DNA from: SH-MAG3 sp035461245
GTDB taxonomy: Bacteria; Gemmatimonadota; Gemmatimonadetes; Longimicrobiales; RSA9
NCBI GenBank assembly: GCA_035461245.1
Contig: DATHVP010000062.1
Span: forward strand, 13,689-77,688
DNA: 64,000 bases
Direction: 5' to 3'
Shown here: positions 14,653 through 23,914 of the stretch, piece after piece
How the letters are laid out: each line of letters opens with the position of its first letter
Position numbering within the stretch: position 1 is the stretch's first letter
The notes under the pieces: model-generated
What the model saw: only the letters and a program-made list of their open reading frames with translations
Databases searched by the model: none
What the model was told of the DNA's origin: nothing
Position numbers and translations under genes: made by a program

Positions 14653-16749
14653 TCAGGAGCCGTAGAGTTCCCGATAGATGAGGGCGTTCTGCTGCACGAT
14701 GCGCACATAGCTGCGCGTCTCCTCGAAGGGGATCCGCTCGATGAATAGCTCAGTGTCAGCATACTCCGGGAACTGCCGCCACGCCCTGAGCCGGGTGGGG
14801 CCGGCGTTATAGGATGCGATGGCGTCCACGAGACGACCGTTGTGAGCGCGGATCTGGTCCGCCAGGTACTTCGTCCCGATCTGCAGGTTCAGCGACGGCT
14901 CCGTCAGGCGCGCGGTGGTGAACCCGCTGATGCCCAGCCCCCGGGCCACCGCCGTACCGGTGTTCGGCATGACCTGCATGAGCCCCACAGCGCCCACGGG
15001 GCTCCGGGCCCGGGGGTTGAACATGGACTCCTGGCGGATGAGGCCGGCTACCAGGTACGGGTCCAGGCCGTTGGCCTGGGCGTACCTGATGACGTCGTCA
15101 CGGTAGGGGAATGGATAGACGAGTTCCAGGATCTGGCGGTTCCACGCGCCATCGGCGCGACGCAGCAGTTCGCGGCCGATGCTGATGCCATTGAAGATCT
15201 GGCCCCGGGCATGGTAGGCCTGCCCCAGGGCGTAGAGTGCCCCTTCCAGGCCGTCGTACTGCGCGATGATGCGCGCCGATTCCAGCGTCGCCGCCTCGGT
15301 CAGTTCCAGGGCGCGGAGCACGTCGAGCGCATCCAGCCGGGCTGCCACCGCATACCGGACCTGTGCCGAAGCCGTGGACGGCTGGCTCTGGCCGAAGTCC
15401 CAGCGCCCGGCGGCCAGGCGGTCGCCGGCCCGCAGGCCGTAGTAGCTGAAGGGATCCATGCGCCGCACCTCGGCCAGGACGGTCCTCGCACTGTCCGGTG
15501 CGCCCGCCGCCTCCAGCGCGTGGGCGAGCCAGTAGCCGGGCTGCTGGCGGGCCCTGCCGTCCAGCCGCTGCCACGCGTCGGCGTAGACCGCAGCGGCCTC
15601 CCGCGGCCTGCCGGCCATGAGAGAGAAAGCCCCCAGCCGGGCCGCGGACAGCCCGGTCTCGGGACCGCCGGCCTGGATGACGGCCCGGTAGTGCGTGCTC
15701 GCGCTCTGGACGCGGCCGGCATCGTGGTCCAGATCGCCGAGGATGAAGTGAGCGCGGGCCGCGGATTCCGACCCCGGGAACTCGCGGGTCACGGCCAGGA
15801 ACCGGGTGCGGGCGTCGTCGTGCCGGCCCTGGCGATAGAGGGCGCGGCCCAGCAGCAATGCGGCTTCGGCCGAGTGCTCCCTGCTGCCGCCTGCGGCCAC
15901 AGCCGCGCGCAGCCGCCTCTCGGCGGCAGGGTAGTCCCGGGTCTCGAACAGCGCCCGGCCCAGCTCGAGCTGAATCATGGCGCGCTCGGTGGCCGGGAGC
16001 GAGGCGGCGGCCAGGTAAGCGTCGTACGCCGCCGTCGCCCGGGGCATGTTCCGGTGCCTGAGGTAGACGCGGCCGATGCGACGCCGGTCCTCGGCGGTAA
16101 GCCCGGCCAGCCCGTCCAGGGTCCGGGCTGCCTCCACTGCCGCCGCGGGGGCTACACTCTCGTCAATCGCCCGGCGCAACAGCGCCCGCGCCTCGTCGTG
16201 GCGACGCGCGCTGGCATGGATGGCGCCGGCCCGCGCCAGGGGAGCGACCCGGCGGGCGGGCTCTGTCATGGCATCGGCGGCGGCGATGGCGGCGCGTGCG
16301 GCGCCTGCCCCATCGCCGGCGGCCTGGGCCGCGTCCACCCGGGCGCGCCATCCCCAGTCCCGCACGATCTCCGGATCCGATGCGGCGAGGTGCCGGCGGA
16401 CGGCGGCCGTGTCGCCGGTGCGGGCGACGGCGGTGGCGGAGAGTGCGTGAGCCCAGGGCTCCAGTGCCGGCACCAGTTCCGCCGCCTTCCGGTACGCGGC
16501 CACGGCGGCAGCGGCGTTGCCGGCATTGGCTGCGGTCAGTCCGGCGCGCATCTCCGTTTCCGCGGCGCGGACGGCGACGGTATCGCCCACCAGCGGCAGG
16601 GGCGCCGTCTCCGGGTGCGGCGCCGCCAGCGCGGCCCGGGCCTCATCCGGCGAAAATGGCGCGCCGGTCTGCGGGGCGGCAGTGTCCGCGCCGGCAGTGG
16701 CGCGGGCGAGGGCGCCCAGGATCAGGGTCAGGATCAGCAGATGGTGCAT
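14653..16749 (-). CDS. Soluble lytic murein transglycosylase with TPR repeats
   Basis: A 698-residue periplasmic enzyme related to Slt70, cleaving glycan strands to 1,6-anhydromuramyl products. A signal peptide of about 20 residues is followed by a long Ala/Arg-rich helical region with many TPR-like repeats (about 60-520; for example AALLLGRALYRQGRHDDARTRF is one unit). The C-terminal SLT domain contains AGLIRQESMFNPRARSPVGA with catalytic Glu near 574. GLMQVMPNTG and IASYNAGPTRLRAW follow. The TPR part probably wraps the catalytic domain as in Slt70 or docks partners. It lies next to tag, with no clear operon partner. Confidence 0.92.
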   Translation of the reverse strand: MHHLLILTLILGALARATAGADTAAPQTGAPFSPDEARAALAAPHPETAPLPLVGDTVAVRAAETEMRAGLTAANAGNAAAAVAAYRKAAELVPALEPWAHALSATAVARTGDTAAVRRHLAASDPEIVRDWGWRARVDAAQAAGDGAGAARAAIAAADAMTEPARRVAPLARAGAIHASARRHDEARALLRRAIDESVAPAAAVEAARTLDGLAGLTAEDRRRIGRVYLRHRNMPRATAAYDAYLAAASLPATERAMIQLELGRALFETRDYPAAERRLRAAVAAGGSREHSAEAALLLGRALYRQGRHDDARTRFLAVTREFPGSESAARAHFILGDLDHDAGRVQSASTHYRAVIQAGGPETGLSAARLGAFSLMAGRPREAAAVYADAWQRLDGRARQQPGYWLAHALEAAGAPDSARTVLAEVRRMDPFSYYGLRAGDRLAAGRWDFGQSQPSTASAQVRYAVAARLDALDVLRALELTEAATLESARIIAQYDGLEGALYALGQAYHARGQIFNGISIGRELLRRADGAWNRQILELVYPFPYRDDVIRYAQANGLDPYLVAGLIRQESMFNPRARSPVGAVGLMQVMPNTGTAVARGLGISGFTTARLTEPSLNLQIGTKYLADQIRAHNGRLVDAIASYNAGPTRLRAWRQFPEYADTELFIERIPFEETRSYVRIVQQNALIYRELYGS

Positions 16750-16753
16750 GCTC

Positions 16754-17308
16754 TCAATCAGTGCTGCTCAGGGGTGCCGTCAGCCATGGCGGCTGCAGCG
16801 CTGCGATGCGTTCGGCCACCGGACAGTCGGCGCGATGGGCGCCGGGCAGGTACCCGGTGCTCATGAGGAACTCGCCGGTGATTTCCCCGCCTGTAAACCG
16901 GAACGTGGACCGGAACAGCTTCACCCAGGCCGCCTTCGCCAGCGGATGGTGCGCGTCCAGCCAGCCCGCGAAGCTGCCGTGTGTCTCACGGAGTTGCTGC
17001 ACCCGTCGTGCATTCTCGATTACCGCATCCACCTTCAGCCGGTTCCGTACAATGGTCGGGTCGGCCAGTAGTCTGGCCCGTTCCGCGTCCCCATAGCCGG
17101 CGACGGCGTCCACGTCGAAACCGTCGAAGGCCCGGTGGAATGCGTCCTTCTTCTTCAGGATTGTAAGCCAGGAAAGGCCGGCCTGGTTGATCTCCAGGGC
17201 CAGACGTTCCAGCAGCTGTGCGTCCGTGTCCAGCGGAAACCCGTACTCCGTGTCGTGATACGGCCCGTGCCATGGATGTCCCGGCGCAACATCACAGTAA
17301 CTGGTCAC
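16754..17308 (-). CDS. tag: DNA-3-methyladenine glycosylase I
   Basis: A 184-residue Tag-family base-excision enzyme removing 3-methyladenine from alkylated DNA. YCDVAPGHPWHGPYHDTEYG opens the protein, with Cys and His ligands of the zinc snap. INQAGLSWLTILKKKDAFHR is the conserved central motif, and GAHRADCPV supplies the second Cys/His pair near the C-terminus. GTG at 17308 is chosen because GGAGG lies just upstream; a TTG 24 bp further out has none. The stop is 4 bp before the transglycosylase start, so the two may be co-transcribed. Confidence 0.92.
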   Translation of the reverse strand: MTSYCDVAPGHPWHGPYHDTEYGFPLDTDAQLLERLALEINQAGLSWLTILKKKDAFHRAFDGFDVDAVAGYGDAERARLLADPTIVRNRLKVDAVIENARRVQQLRETHGSFAGWLDAHHPLAKAAWVKLFRSTFRFTGGEITGEFLMSTGYLPGAHRADCPVAERIAALQPPWLTAPLSSTD

Positions 17309-17356
17309 GAATGCCTCCGGCGGCAGGTTCAACGAGTGAAAGGTAGCGCCGTGCGC

Positions 17357-17770
17357 CTATTTCCGCCGCTGGTTGCGCCGTTCGAAGACGACCTCGTCGT
17401 TTACGATCATGTAGCGGATCACCGCTTCACGCGCTTCCGGGAACGCGTCCAGCCGATCCTTGAAGCGGTCATTCGACACGACACTGGCGTCCAGCTCCCG
17501 GGCGAAGGACAGGATGAAGTAGTCGGCGTCGGTGCCCGCCGGCGCCTGCCGGATGCGGCCGTCGTCCACCATTGTCTCGTATTCGTCCCGCCGGTCGATC
17601 TGGTGCCGCAGCGCGGCGTCCACCACGACAATGGGCTCGTAGCCCTGCTCCTTGAGCTTGCCGCAGACCAGCCGGATGTTTTCCAGGCGGGCCTCGCCGC
17701 CCTCACTGGAATGGGCGACATTGGACCCGTCCACGATGGCGGTGCGGCCGCCCCCGTTCTCTATCGTCAT
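17357..17770 (-). CDS. NYN-domain (Zc3h12a-like) ribonuclease
   Basis: A 137-residue protein with the PIN-like NYN fold found in bacterial and eukaryotic RNases. The Asp cluster is visible: TAIVDGSNVAHS near the start, then VVVDAALRHQIDRRDEYE, GTDADYFILSFAREL and VVSNDRFKDRLD. The SNDRF motif is typical of the Zc3h12a-like subgroup, which cleaves RNA. The ATG at 17770 begins right before the first strand; a longer frame to 17845 adds no recognisable sequence. The RNA target is unknown. Confidence 0.85.
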   Translation of the reverse strand: MTIENGGGRTAIVDGSNVAHSSEGGEARLENIRLVCGKLKEQGYEPIVVVDAALRHQIDRRDEYETMVDDGRIRQAPAGTDADYFILSFARELDASVVSNDRFKDRLDAFPEAREAVIRYMIVNDEVVFERRNQRRK

Positions 17771-17940
17771 GCCAGTGACGCTGGCAAGGGGAGTGCCACG
17801 TTGCACAACCTGTTTTGCCCGCCCTGGGTGACAGCGGCGCTGCATGGCAGCGGCACGGGAGTCGCATCAGATTGCTGAACGCTGTTCCGACGCCGCGCGC
17901 CCGCCGGGTCGGCCAACATCACCTCAGAGGAACCCGAGTC

Positions 17941-18321
17941 ATGTCGCCTGTACAGCGCCCGCTCTCCGAGCCCATGATGTCGTTCGACCTCCAGCCCACG
18001 CTGAGAACCCTCAGGGACGACGAGTCCTATCGTCGCTCCGGTCGGCTCGGCCGTACGCTGGCCCGCTCAGGTCGGCTGAGGATGGTGCTCGTCGCATTGA
18101 ACGCCGGTGTCGAGGTAGGCACGCACCAGGCGGACAGCCCCATGACCATCCAGGTCCTGGAAGGCAGGATCGGCTTCCGCGTAGCCGGGGAGAACCACGA
18201 ACTGAGCGCCGGCCAGGTTCTCTTCTTCGGCCCCGGCGAGGCCCATGACATCCGGGCGCTGGACGAATGTGCCCTCCTCCTGACCCTGTCAGCCATCGGA
18301 GACGACGCAACGAACGCCTGA
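17941..18321 (+). CDS. Single-domain cupin protein
   Basis: A 126-residue small beta-barrel. The two cupin motifs are recognisable: GVEVGTHQADSPMTIQVLEG (motif 1 with one His and an altered metal set) and GQVLFFGPGEAHDIRALDE (motif 2 with His). Family members are metal-dependent enzymes or ligand sensors, and nothing here fixes the reaction. An AGAGGA ribosome-binding site precedes the ATG at 17941. It is divergent from the NYN gene and convergent with dinB. Confidence 0.8.
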   Translation: MSPVQRPLSEPMMSFDLQPTLRTLRDDESYRRSGRLGRTLARSGRLRMVLVALNAGVEVGTHQADSPMTIQVLEGRIGFRVAGENHELSAGQVLFFGPGEAHDIRALDECALLLTLSAIGDDATNA

Positions 18322-18350
18322 GTGGCCGGGGGCCGCCGGAGGCTGGCCCC

Positions 18351-19556
18351 TCAGTCCAGCAGATCGCCGGGTATGATGGTGTCCGCGCCGAACCGGGCCC
18401 TGAGCCGGTCGGCCACATCGGCGAGGGCGCGGTCGCGTTCCGTTTCCCTCACCTCGCCTGTGGCCGTGGCCGGGTCGGTGGTGTCGAAGATGCCGATCTG
18501 GCCGGCGCCCCTGGGGATGAGGTTGGACGCCGACACGCCGATGAGCCGGGCGCCCACGCGGCGGTCCGCCCGCAGGCGGGCCAGCAGCGGCCGGGCGGCG
18601 GCGTAGACGCCGGGATCGGTCTCCACCGCGTCGTCCAGCGTCCTGGAGGCCTGTCGCGTGCGGAAATCATGGTCCCGCAGCCGGACGGTGATGGTCCGTG
18701 CCCGCAGCCCGTCGGCGCGCAGGTCTGCGGCCAGCCGGCGGACCAGCACGCGCAGTTCCCGGAGCAGCTCCGCGTCCTCGTGCAGGTCACGGGCGAAAGT
18801 CTCGTCCCGGGACATGGACTTCGCCGGTGACTGCGGGTCCAGCGGCGTGTCATCGCGTCCCCGGAGCCGCTGATGAAGCCAGTGGCCCCTTCGTTCGCCC
18901 AGCAGGTTCTCCAGCTGGACGGCGCTGAGGGCCACACCGTCGCCCACCGTCTTCAACCCGAACTTCAGCAGCTCCGCCGTCAGCACCGGGCCCACACCAG
19001 GGATGTCGCCGATGTCATGCTCCAGCATGAATCTCGCTTCCTGGCCAGGCGGCACCATGAAGACGCCCGCCGGCTTGGCCCGGGACACGGCCAGCTTGGC
19101 GATGAGCCGGTTCGTGCCGCCGCCAATGCTGACGTGGATCTCCGTGTCCTCCAGCACCGCCGCCTGTATGCGACGCGCCGTGTCCTCCAGCGCCTCGCCG
19201 TGGTACAGCCGCTCGGTGCCCGACAGGTCCAGGTACGCCTCGTCCACGGACGCCGGCTCCACCACCGGCGTGAAACGCTCCAGCACGCCGCGGATGGCCC
19301 GGCTCTTCTCGCCGCACAGGCCACGCGGAACGGGCACCACCACGGCCTGCGGGCAGAGACGCTGCGCCTGGGAAGTGGGCATGCCCGAGCGCACGCCGAA
19401 GGCCCGCGTCTCGTACGACGCCGACGTCACCACGCCCCGGCCGCTGGCGGAACCGCCCACCAGCAGCAGCGGCTCCCGGCCGGCCCCGTCGGGATCGGCC
19501 AGGCGGGCGCACTGGACGAAGAACTGGTCGCAGTCCACGAGGAGGATCCGTCGCAT
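18351..19556 (-). CDS. dinB: DNA polymerase IV-like Y-family polymerase
   Basis: A 401-residue translesion polymerase. Catalytic acidic residues are seen in ILLVDCDQFFV (first Asp site) and PASVDEAYLDLSG (Asp-Glu pair near 104). The helix-hairpin-helix IGDIPGVGPVLTAELLKFG (thumb) and the little-finger region SMSRDETFARDL are intact. The first motif reads DCDQFFVQCAR rather than the usual D-x-D-A/C-F-F-A, so it is a slightly divergent branch. I saw no clear LexA box upstream. It starts 32 bp from the metallophosphoesterase stop and may share its transcript. Confidence 0.92.
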   Translation of the reverse strand: MRRILLVDCDQFFVQCARLADPDGAGREPLLLVGGSASGRGVVTSASYETRAFGVRSGMPTSQAQRLCPQAVVVPVPRGLCGEKSRAIRGVLERFTPVVEPASVDEAYLDLSGTERLYHGEALEDTARRIQAAVLEDTEIHVSIGGGTNRLIAKLAVSRAKPAGVFMVPPGQEARFMLEHDIGDIPGVGPVLTAELLKFGLKTVGDGVALSAVQLENLLGERRGHWLHQRLRGRDDTPLDPQSPAKSMSRDETFARDLHEDAELLRELRVLVRRLAADLRADGLRARTITVRLRDHDFRTRQASRTLDDAVETDPGVYAAARPLLARLRADRRVGARLIGVSASNLIPRGAGQIGIFDTTDPATATGEVRETERDRALADVADRLRARFGADTIIPGDLLD

Positions 19557-19587
19557 GGAGGGAATCTAGGGCAATGGACCGCCAGGT

Positions 19588-20466
19588 CTACCGCGCCCCG
19601 GCCCGGCCGGGACGGGGCGCAGCGGTGAGCTCCAGCACGGCGATCTCCGGGGGCGCCAGGAAACGGACCGGAAGGTGGGTGGTGCCGATGCCCCGGGACG
19701 TGTAGACCTGCGTCCACGGGCGACGTCGTACCCCCGCTTCGTACAGCTCCGGGTGCTCCGCAGAGTTGATCACGGCACCGAGGAAGGGCAGCCGGACCTG
19801 GCCGGCGTGGGTGTGGCCGCTGACGATGAGGTCCACGCTGTCCAGCGCCCGGCGAGCCCGCTCCGCCTGGTCCGGATGGTGGGCCAGCAGCAGCGTGAAA
19901 TCCCGTTGCTCCAGCGGCGGCAGGAAATCCAGTCGCGGCCGCCCATGCGCCAGGTCGTCAACTCCGGCAATGCACAGCCGCGCGGTTGCCTCCGGCCCGG
20001 GCGCCCGGCTGACGGACACGGTCCTGCACCGATTGGTCAGGTCCACCAGCGTCGGGCGACGGGCGACGGCGTCATGCCACCGTTCGATGCCCACGTCCCG
20101 GTAGTCGTGGTTGCCGGGCACTACGAACACGCCGAGCGGCGCGCGCAGGCTGGCCAGTTCGTCCAGGACCACTTCCAGTGCGGCTTCCGTCTCCGCCAGG
20201 TCCCCTGCCACGGCGATGATGTCCGGCTGCACTGCCAGCGTCTTGCGGACCACCCGCCGCAGCAGTCCCCGGGGCGTAGTCGGTGAGGCGTGCAGGTCCG
20301 TCAGCAGCGCGATACGCAGCCCCTCCAGGGCCGGACGCAGGTCCCGGAAGTGCAGGCGGGTGTGCGTTCGGTAGACCAGGCGGGGCTCCACCAGCCGGGC
20401 GTACAGCGCCGTGCCGGCGGCAACGCCGCCCAGCGCCAGGGCCATGGCCTTCAGCTTTCCGTTCAT
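19588..20466 (-). CDS. Membrane-linked metallophosphoesterase (YkuE-like)
   Basis: A 292-residue calcineurin-like phosphoesterase with an N-terminal hydrophobic anchor (about 5-25). All metal-site motifs are present in order: LLTDLHAS, VAGDLAE, VPGNHDYR, LLLAHHPDQ and VSGHTHAGQVRLP. The HTHAGQ ending and N-terminal anchor match YkuE-type enzymes acting on the periplasmic side, possibly on lipid-linked or nucleotide phosphates; the substrate is not predictable. It lies upstream of dinB on the same strand. Confidence 0.9.
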   Translation of the reverse strand: MNGKLKAMALALGGVAAGTALYARLVEPRLVYRTHTRLHFRDLRPALEGLRIALLTDLHASPTTPRGLLRRVVRKTLAVQPDIIAVAGDLAETEAALEVVLDELASLRAPLGVFVVPGNHDYRDVGIERWHDAVARRPTLVDLTNRCRTVSVSRAPGPEATARLCIAGVDDLAHGRPRLDFLPPLEQRDFTLLLAHHPDQAERARRALDSVDLIVSGHTHAGQVRLPFLGAVINSAEHPELYEAGVRRRPWTQVYTSRGIGTTHLPVRFLAPPEIAVLELTAAPRPGRAGAR

Positions 20467-20586
20467 GCCTCAGTCAGGGGCAAGGGGTGGGCCAGACACG
20501 ATCATGCGAACCCATGGCCCGACCCGTGCAGCCCCACCCCGGTCAGCGTCCGGAGTTACGAACAACCTGTCTACGGAGGGAATAAC

Positions 20587-21105
20587 ATGAGTCGTGCAAG
20601 CCTGCTGCTGCTGGCGGCCCTCGTCACCGCGGGATGCGGCGGCGATGGCGGCGATGCCCCCGTCTCCGGCGAGCCGCGACCCCTCCGCGACGGACCGACC
20701 CGGCCGCCGCAGGCCCACGTCGAGGGCAATTACGCCCTCGACTACGCCGAGGGCACCGGCCTGCCTGCCGTCATCCGGCGCAGCAACGGCTGCCACACCG
20801 AGATCGTCGAGGCCGCCCTCCGCCTCGAGGCCGGCCGCTTTGCTTTCCAGAGTACCACCCGCGAAGTCTGCGGCGGGGAGCCCGGAGAGGAAGAGACCCA
20901 GGCCGCCGGCGGGACATACAGCCTGGACGGGAACCAGGTCACGTTCCGGGCGGAGACCGGTGGCGCCTTCACCCAGGCCGTCGGTGTCGCCGACGACGAG
21001 TCCATCCTCATCCAGCAGCTCACTACCCAGGCCGGGGTGGAACACATTGCCTGGCGCTTTGACCGGCCCGGGCCGGAGCTCGTACCCGAAGAAGGCGTGC
21101 GTTAG
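20587..21105 (+). CDS. Small lipoprotein, unknown function
   Basis: A 172-residue protein with signal peptide MSRASLLLLAALVTAGCGG and lipobox VTAGC, preceded by a strong GGAGGGA ribosome-binding site. The mature part shows short beta strands (VEGNYALDYAEG, GTYSLDGNQVTFRAE) like a small lipocalin-type barrel, and two cysteines (NGCHTEI and REVCGGE) that might pair in the oxidising periplasm. No family is recognised. Followed by a hairpin terminator, then the Fur-box-controlled receptor gene. Confidence 0.75.
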   Translation: MSRASLLLLAALVTAGCGGDGGDAPVSGEPRPLRDGPTRPPQAHVEGNYALDYAEGTGLPAVIRRSNGCHTEIVEAALRLEAGRFAFQSTTREVCGGEPGEEETQAAGGTYSLDGNQVTFRAETGGAFTQAVGVADDESILIQQLTTQAGVEHIAWRFDRPGPELVPEEGVR

Positions 21106-21181
21106 AACACCGGCAACCGGCAACGGCCCCGTGCAGGCGGTCTCGATGCCGCCTGCCACCGCCGTGCCCATCCCCCGCAAC

Positions 21182-21207
21182 CTGCCTGACACGCCTGTCA
21201 GGCAGTT
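21182..21207 (+). terminator. Hairpin after the lipoprotein gene
   Basis: A perfect 10-bp stem (21182-21191 with 21196-21205) has a 4-nt loop and is followed by only two T residues. It separates the lipoprotein from the Fur-box promoter of the TonB receptor. Confidence 0.6.
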
Positions 21208-21274
21208 CCCCCGCCAGAATCCTCCAACCCCCGTATTGCGCCGCCGGTGAGGGCCCAGTAACTTCCCGCGGTCG

Positions 21275-21291
21275 TTGAGAATCGTTCTCAA
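21275..21291 (+). promoter_or_regulatory. Fur box upstream of the TonB receptor
   Basis: TTGAGAATCGTTCTCAA contains TGAGAAT-C-GTTCTCA, which matches 12 of 14 positions of the 7-1-7 Fur consensus (TGATAAT-N-ATTATCA). It lies 20 bp before the receptor start, a position suited to iron-dependent repression. Confidence 0.85.
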
Positions 21292-21311
21292 TCTCATTGC
21301 AGCGGGGAGCT

Positions 21312-23828
21312 ATGAGTCGGACACAGCAGGACAGGAGCGGCGCGAGTTTCGTGACACGCGCCCTGATGGCAGCCGCCGTGGCGGCACTGGCGTTCACGGG
21401 GTCGGCGGCGGCGCAGGGGCAGGTGGCGCTGGGTGGCGCCAATCCCCTGCCGGGCGTAATCGCCGGGCAGGTGGTGGCGGAGTCCACAGGCGAGGGCCTG
21501 CCGGGCGCACAGGTGCTGGTGCGCGAGACAGGGGTCCGGGTAGTGGCGGACGAGGCGGGACGGTTCCGCGTTGATGGTGTGCGCGCGGGCCGGTACACGC
21601 TGGATGTTTCGCTGCTGGGCCGGACGCACGGCTCGGAGCGTGTGGACGTGCAGGAGGGCCGCACGCTGAACGTCTCCATCGAGCTGGGGATGGCCCCCGT
21701 GACGCTGGAGGCGCTGACGGCGCGGCTGGAGCGGACGGAGATGGTGGGAGGGCAACTCACGCGGATCCCTGGCTCGGCGCATGTACTGACGGCGGATCGG
21801 CTGGCGGCGCAGAAGCTGGCCTTCGACGACGTGCACATGATCCTGCGGCAGGTGCCGGGCGTGAACGTGTCGGACGAAGAGGGTTTCGGCCGTCGCCCGA
21901 ACATCGGCATGCGGGGCACGGGCGTAGGCCGCAATGCGAAGATCACGGTGATGGAGGACGGCGTCCTCATCGCGCCGGCGCCCTACACGGCTCCCGCGGC
22001 GTACCTGTTCCCGGTGGCCGGCCGCATGGAATCCATCGAGGTGCGCAAGGGCTCGAGCCAGGTGCGCTATGGTCCGTGGAGCACGGGCGGTGCGCTGAAC
22101 CTGGTGACGAGCAGCATCCCGGCCCGGACGGAAGGGCTGCTGGACATGAGCGGCGGCGAGCATACCACGGGCAAACTGCGGGCGCGGGTGGGCAGCACCC
22201 ACGGCCAGTTCGGCTGGCTGGCGGAGACGTACCAGCTGCGCACGGACGGCTTCAAGCAGCTCGACACCGGTGATGAGACCGGCTTCGACCTGCAGGACTA
22301 CATGCTGAAGCTGCGCCTGTCGAGTGCCCCGGCGTCCCGGTTCTTCCAGGATGTGGAGCTGAAGCTCTCCCGCACGGCGGAAGCCTCCCGCGAGACCTAT
22401 CTCGGCCTCGCCGACACCGACTTCGCGGCCGCACCGCTGCGCCGGTATGCGGGGACGGCCATGGACCGGCTGGACACGGAGGCCACACAGTACCAGCTCC
22501 GTCACTTCATCCGTCCTGCCGCAGGATTCGACGTGACCACCACGATCTACCAGCATGAGTTTGCCCGGACCTGGTACAAGCTGGACCGGATGAACACGGG
22601 CTCGCTGGCGGCGATCCTGACGCAGCCGGAGCATGCAACGTCGCTGGACGTGCTGCGCGGCGCGAACAGTGCCGACAACGCGCTCCTCGTACGCAACAAC
22701 AATCGGGATTACATGTCCCGTGGCATCCAGTCGGTGGTGGGCCTGCAGTTCAGCGCGATGGGTGAGCATGCGCTGGAGATCGGGGCGCGCTACCACTACG
22801 ACTCGGAGGACCGGTTCCAGCATGACGATGCGTACCGCATGCGGGACGGCCGGATGGAACTGACCACCGCCGGCGCGCCGGGCAGCCAGGACAACCGCAT
22901 GGGCGAGGCCCGGGCCCTGGCGCTGTTCGCCCAGGACCGCATCACCGTGGGCGACTGGACACTGACGCCGGGTGTGCGCTACGAGAACATCGACTTCACA
23001 ACCACCCGCTGGGCGCTGGGCGACGTGTCCCGTGCCGACGTCACTGCCGAGGGGACGAATTCGGTTTCGGTATGGGTGCCGGGCGTGGGCTTGAGCCGGG
23101 TCATCGGCCGCCACGGCCAGCTCTACGCCGGCGTGCACCGCGGCTTCGGCCCGCCGGGAGCCGGGGCGGACAATGATGCCCGTCCCGAGTCCAGCGTCAA
23201 CTACGAGCTGGGCGGCCGGTTCGAGATGCTCGGGACCAGCCTGCAGGCGTCGGCGTTCTACAACGACTACACCAACATCCTGGGCCGGGCTACCCTGGCC
23301 TCGGGCAGCGACGGCAGCAACGAGCTGTACAACGGCGGTGCCGCCACAGTACGGGGACTCGAGGTTTCCGCGGACTACGATGTCGCCCGGGACCGGGGCT
23401 GGGGCGTGCGCGTTCCGGTACGGGCGGCCTACACGTATACGGACGCCACCTTCCAGTCGGCGTTCCAGTCCAGCTTCGGCGAGTGGGGCACGGTGGAGGT
23501 AGGCGACGAGCTGCCATATCTGCCGCGGCACCAGGGTTCAGCGTCCGTTGGCGTGGAAGCGCCGCGGTGGCGGCTGGACCTGTCAGCGGTGAACGCCGGC
23601 GCCGCGCGTACCGTCGCGGGCAGCGGGGCGCTCCAGCCGGGCCTGTCCACGGACGCCTACACGGTGTTCAGCCTGTCCGGTGAGGTGGGCGTGACGTCAT
23701 GGACGCGGCTGTACGCCGGTGTCCAGAACCTGACGGATGCCACGTACGTCGCGGCGCGGCGCCCCTTCGGCGCCCGGCCGGGCCTGCCCCGGACGGTGAC
23801 CCTCGGGCTGCGGGCGCTGGTGCAGTAA
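21312..23828 (+). CDS. FecA-like TonB-dependent outer-membrane receptor
   Basis: An 838-residue outer-membrane siderophore or iron-complex receptor. A signal peptide (about 1-38) is followed by a carboxypeptidase-regulatory-like domain (about 48-125; PGVIAGQVVAESTGEGLPGA). The plug follows (about 150-260; GFGRRPNIGMRGTGVGRNAK and YLFPVAGRMESIEVRKG), which is FecA-like, and then a 22-strand barrel ending VTLGLRALVQ. ATG at 21312 follows GGGGAGC. The Fur box just upstream implies expression under iron limitation. No FecR/FecI pair or ABC transporter lies alongside. Ferric citrate is only one possible ligand. Confidence 0.9.
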   Translation: MSRTQQDRSGASFVTRALMAAAVAALAFTGSAAAQGQVALGGANPLPGVIAGQVVAESTGEGLPGAQVLVRETGVRVVADEAGRFRVDGVRAGRYTLDVSLLGRTHGSERVDVQEGRTLNVSIELGMAPVTLEALTARLERTEMVGGQLTRIPGSAHVLTADRLAAQKLAFDDVHMILRQVPGVNVSDEEGFGRRPNIGMRGTGVGRNAKITVMEDGVLIAPAPYTAPAAYLFPVAGRMESIEVRKGSSQVRYGPWSTGGALNLVTSSIPARTEGLLDMSGGEHTTGKLRARVGSTHGQFGWLAETYQLRTDGFKQLDTGDETGFDLQDYMLKLRLSSAPASRFFQDVELKLSRTAEASRETYLGLADTDFAAAPLRRYAGTAMDRLDTEATQYQLRHFIRPAAGFDVTTTIYQHEFARTWYKLDRMNTGSLAAILTQPEHATSLDVLRGANSADNALLVRNNNRDYMSRGIQSVVGLQFSAMGEHALEIGARYHYDSEDRFQHDDAYRMRDGRMELTTAGAPGSQDNRMGEARALALFAQDRITVGDWTLTPGVRYENIDFTTTRWALGDVSRADVTAEGTNSVSVWVPGVGLSRVIGRHGQLYAGVHRGFGPPGAGADNDARPESSVNYELGGRFEMLGTSLQASAFYNDYTNILGRATLASGSDGSNELYNGGAATVRGLEVSADYDVARDRGWGVRVPVRAAYTYTDATFQSAFQSSFGEWGTVEVGDELPYLPRHQGSASVGVEAPRWRLDLSAVNAGAARTVAGSGALQPGLSTDAYTVFSLSGEVGVTSWTRLYAGVQNLTDATYVAARRPFGARPGLPRTVTLGLRALVQ

Positions 23829-23860
23829 CCGACACAACGTGACGACGGCCCGTAATGCAG

Positions 23861-23893
23861 AACGGCCGGTGCCCTTCGAGGGCACCGGCCGTT
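23861..23893. terminator. Bidirectional terminator between the receptor and OMP genes
   Basis: A perfect 14-bp stem (23861-23874 with 23880-23893) has a TTCGA loop, located between two convergent genes. Each strand shows only a short T run next to the stem. Confidence 0.85.
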
Positions 23894-23914
23894 CGCGTAG
23901 CGCGGGAGCCGCGA

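Noticed and set aside
14842..16866. A 674-codon plus-strand frame opposite the lytic transglycosylase
   Set aside because: Shadow; the transglycosylase frame has a signal peptide, TPR and SLT catalytic motif.
21294..23531. A 745-codon minus-strand frame opposite the TonB receptor
   Set aside because: Same antisense effect; the receptor frame has a signal peptide, plug and barrel motifs and a Fur box, the opposite frame has none.
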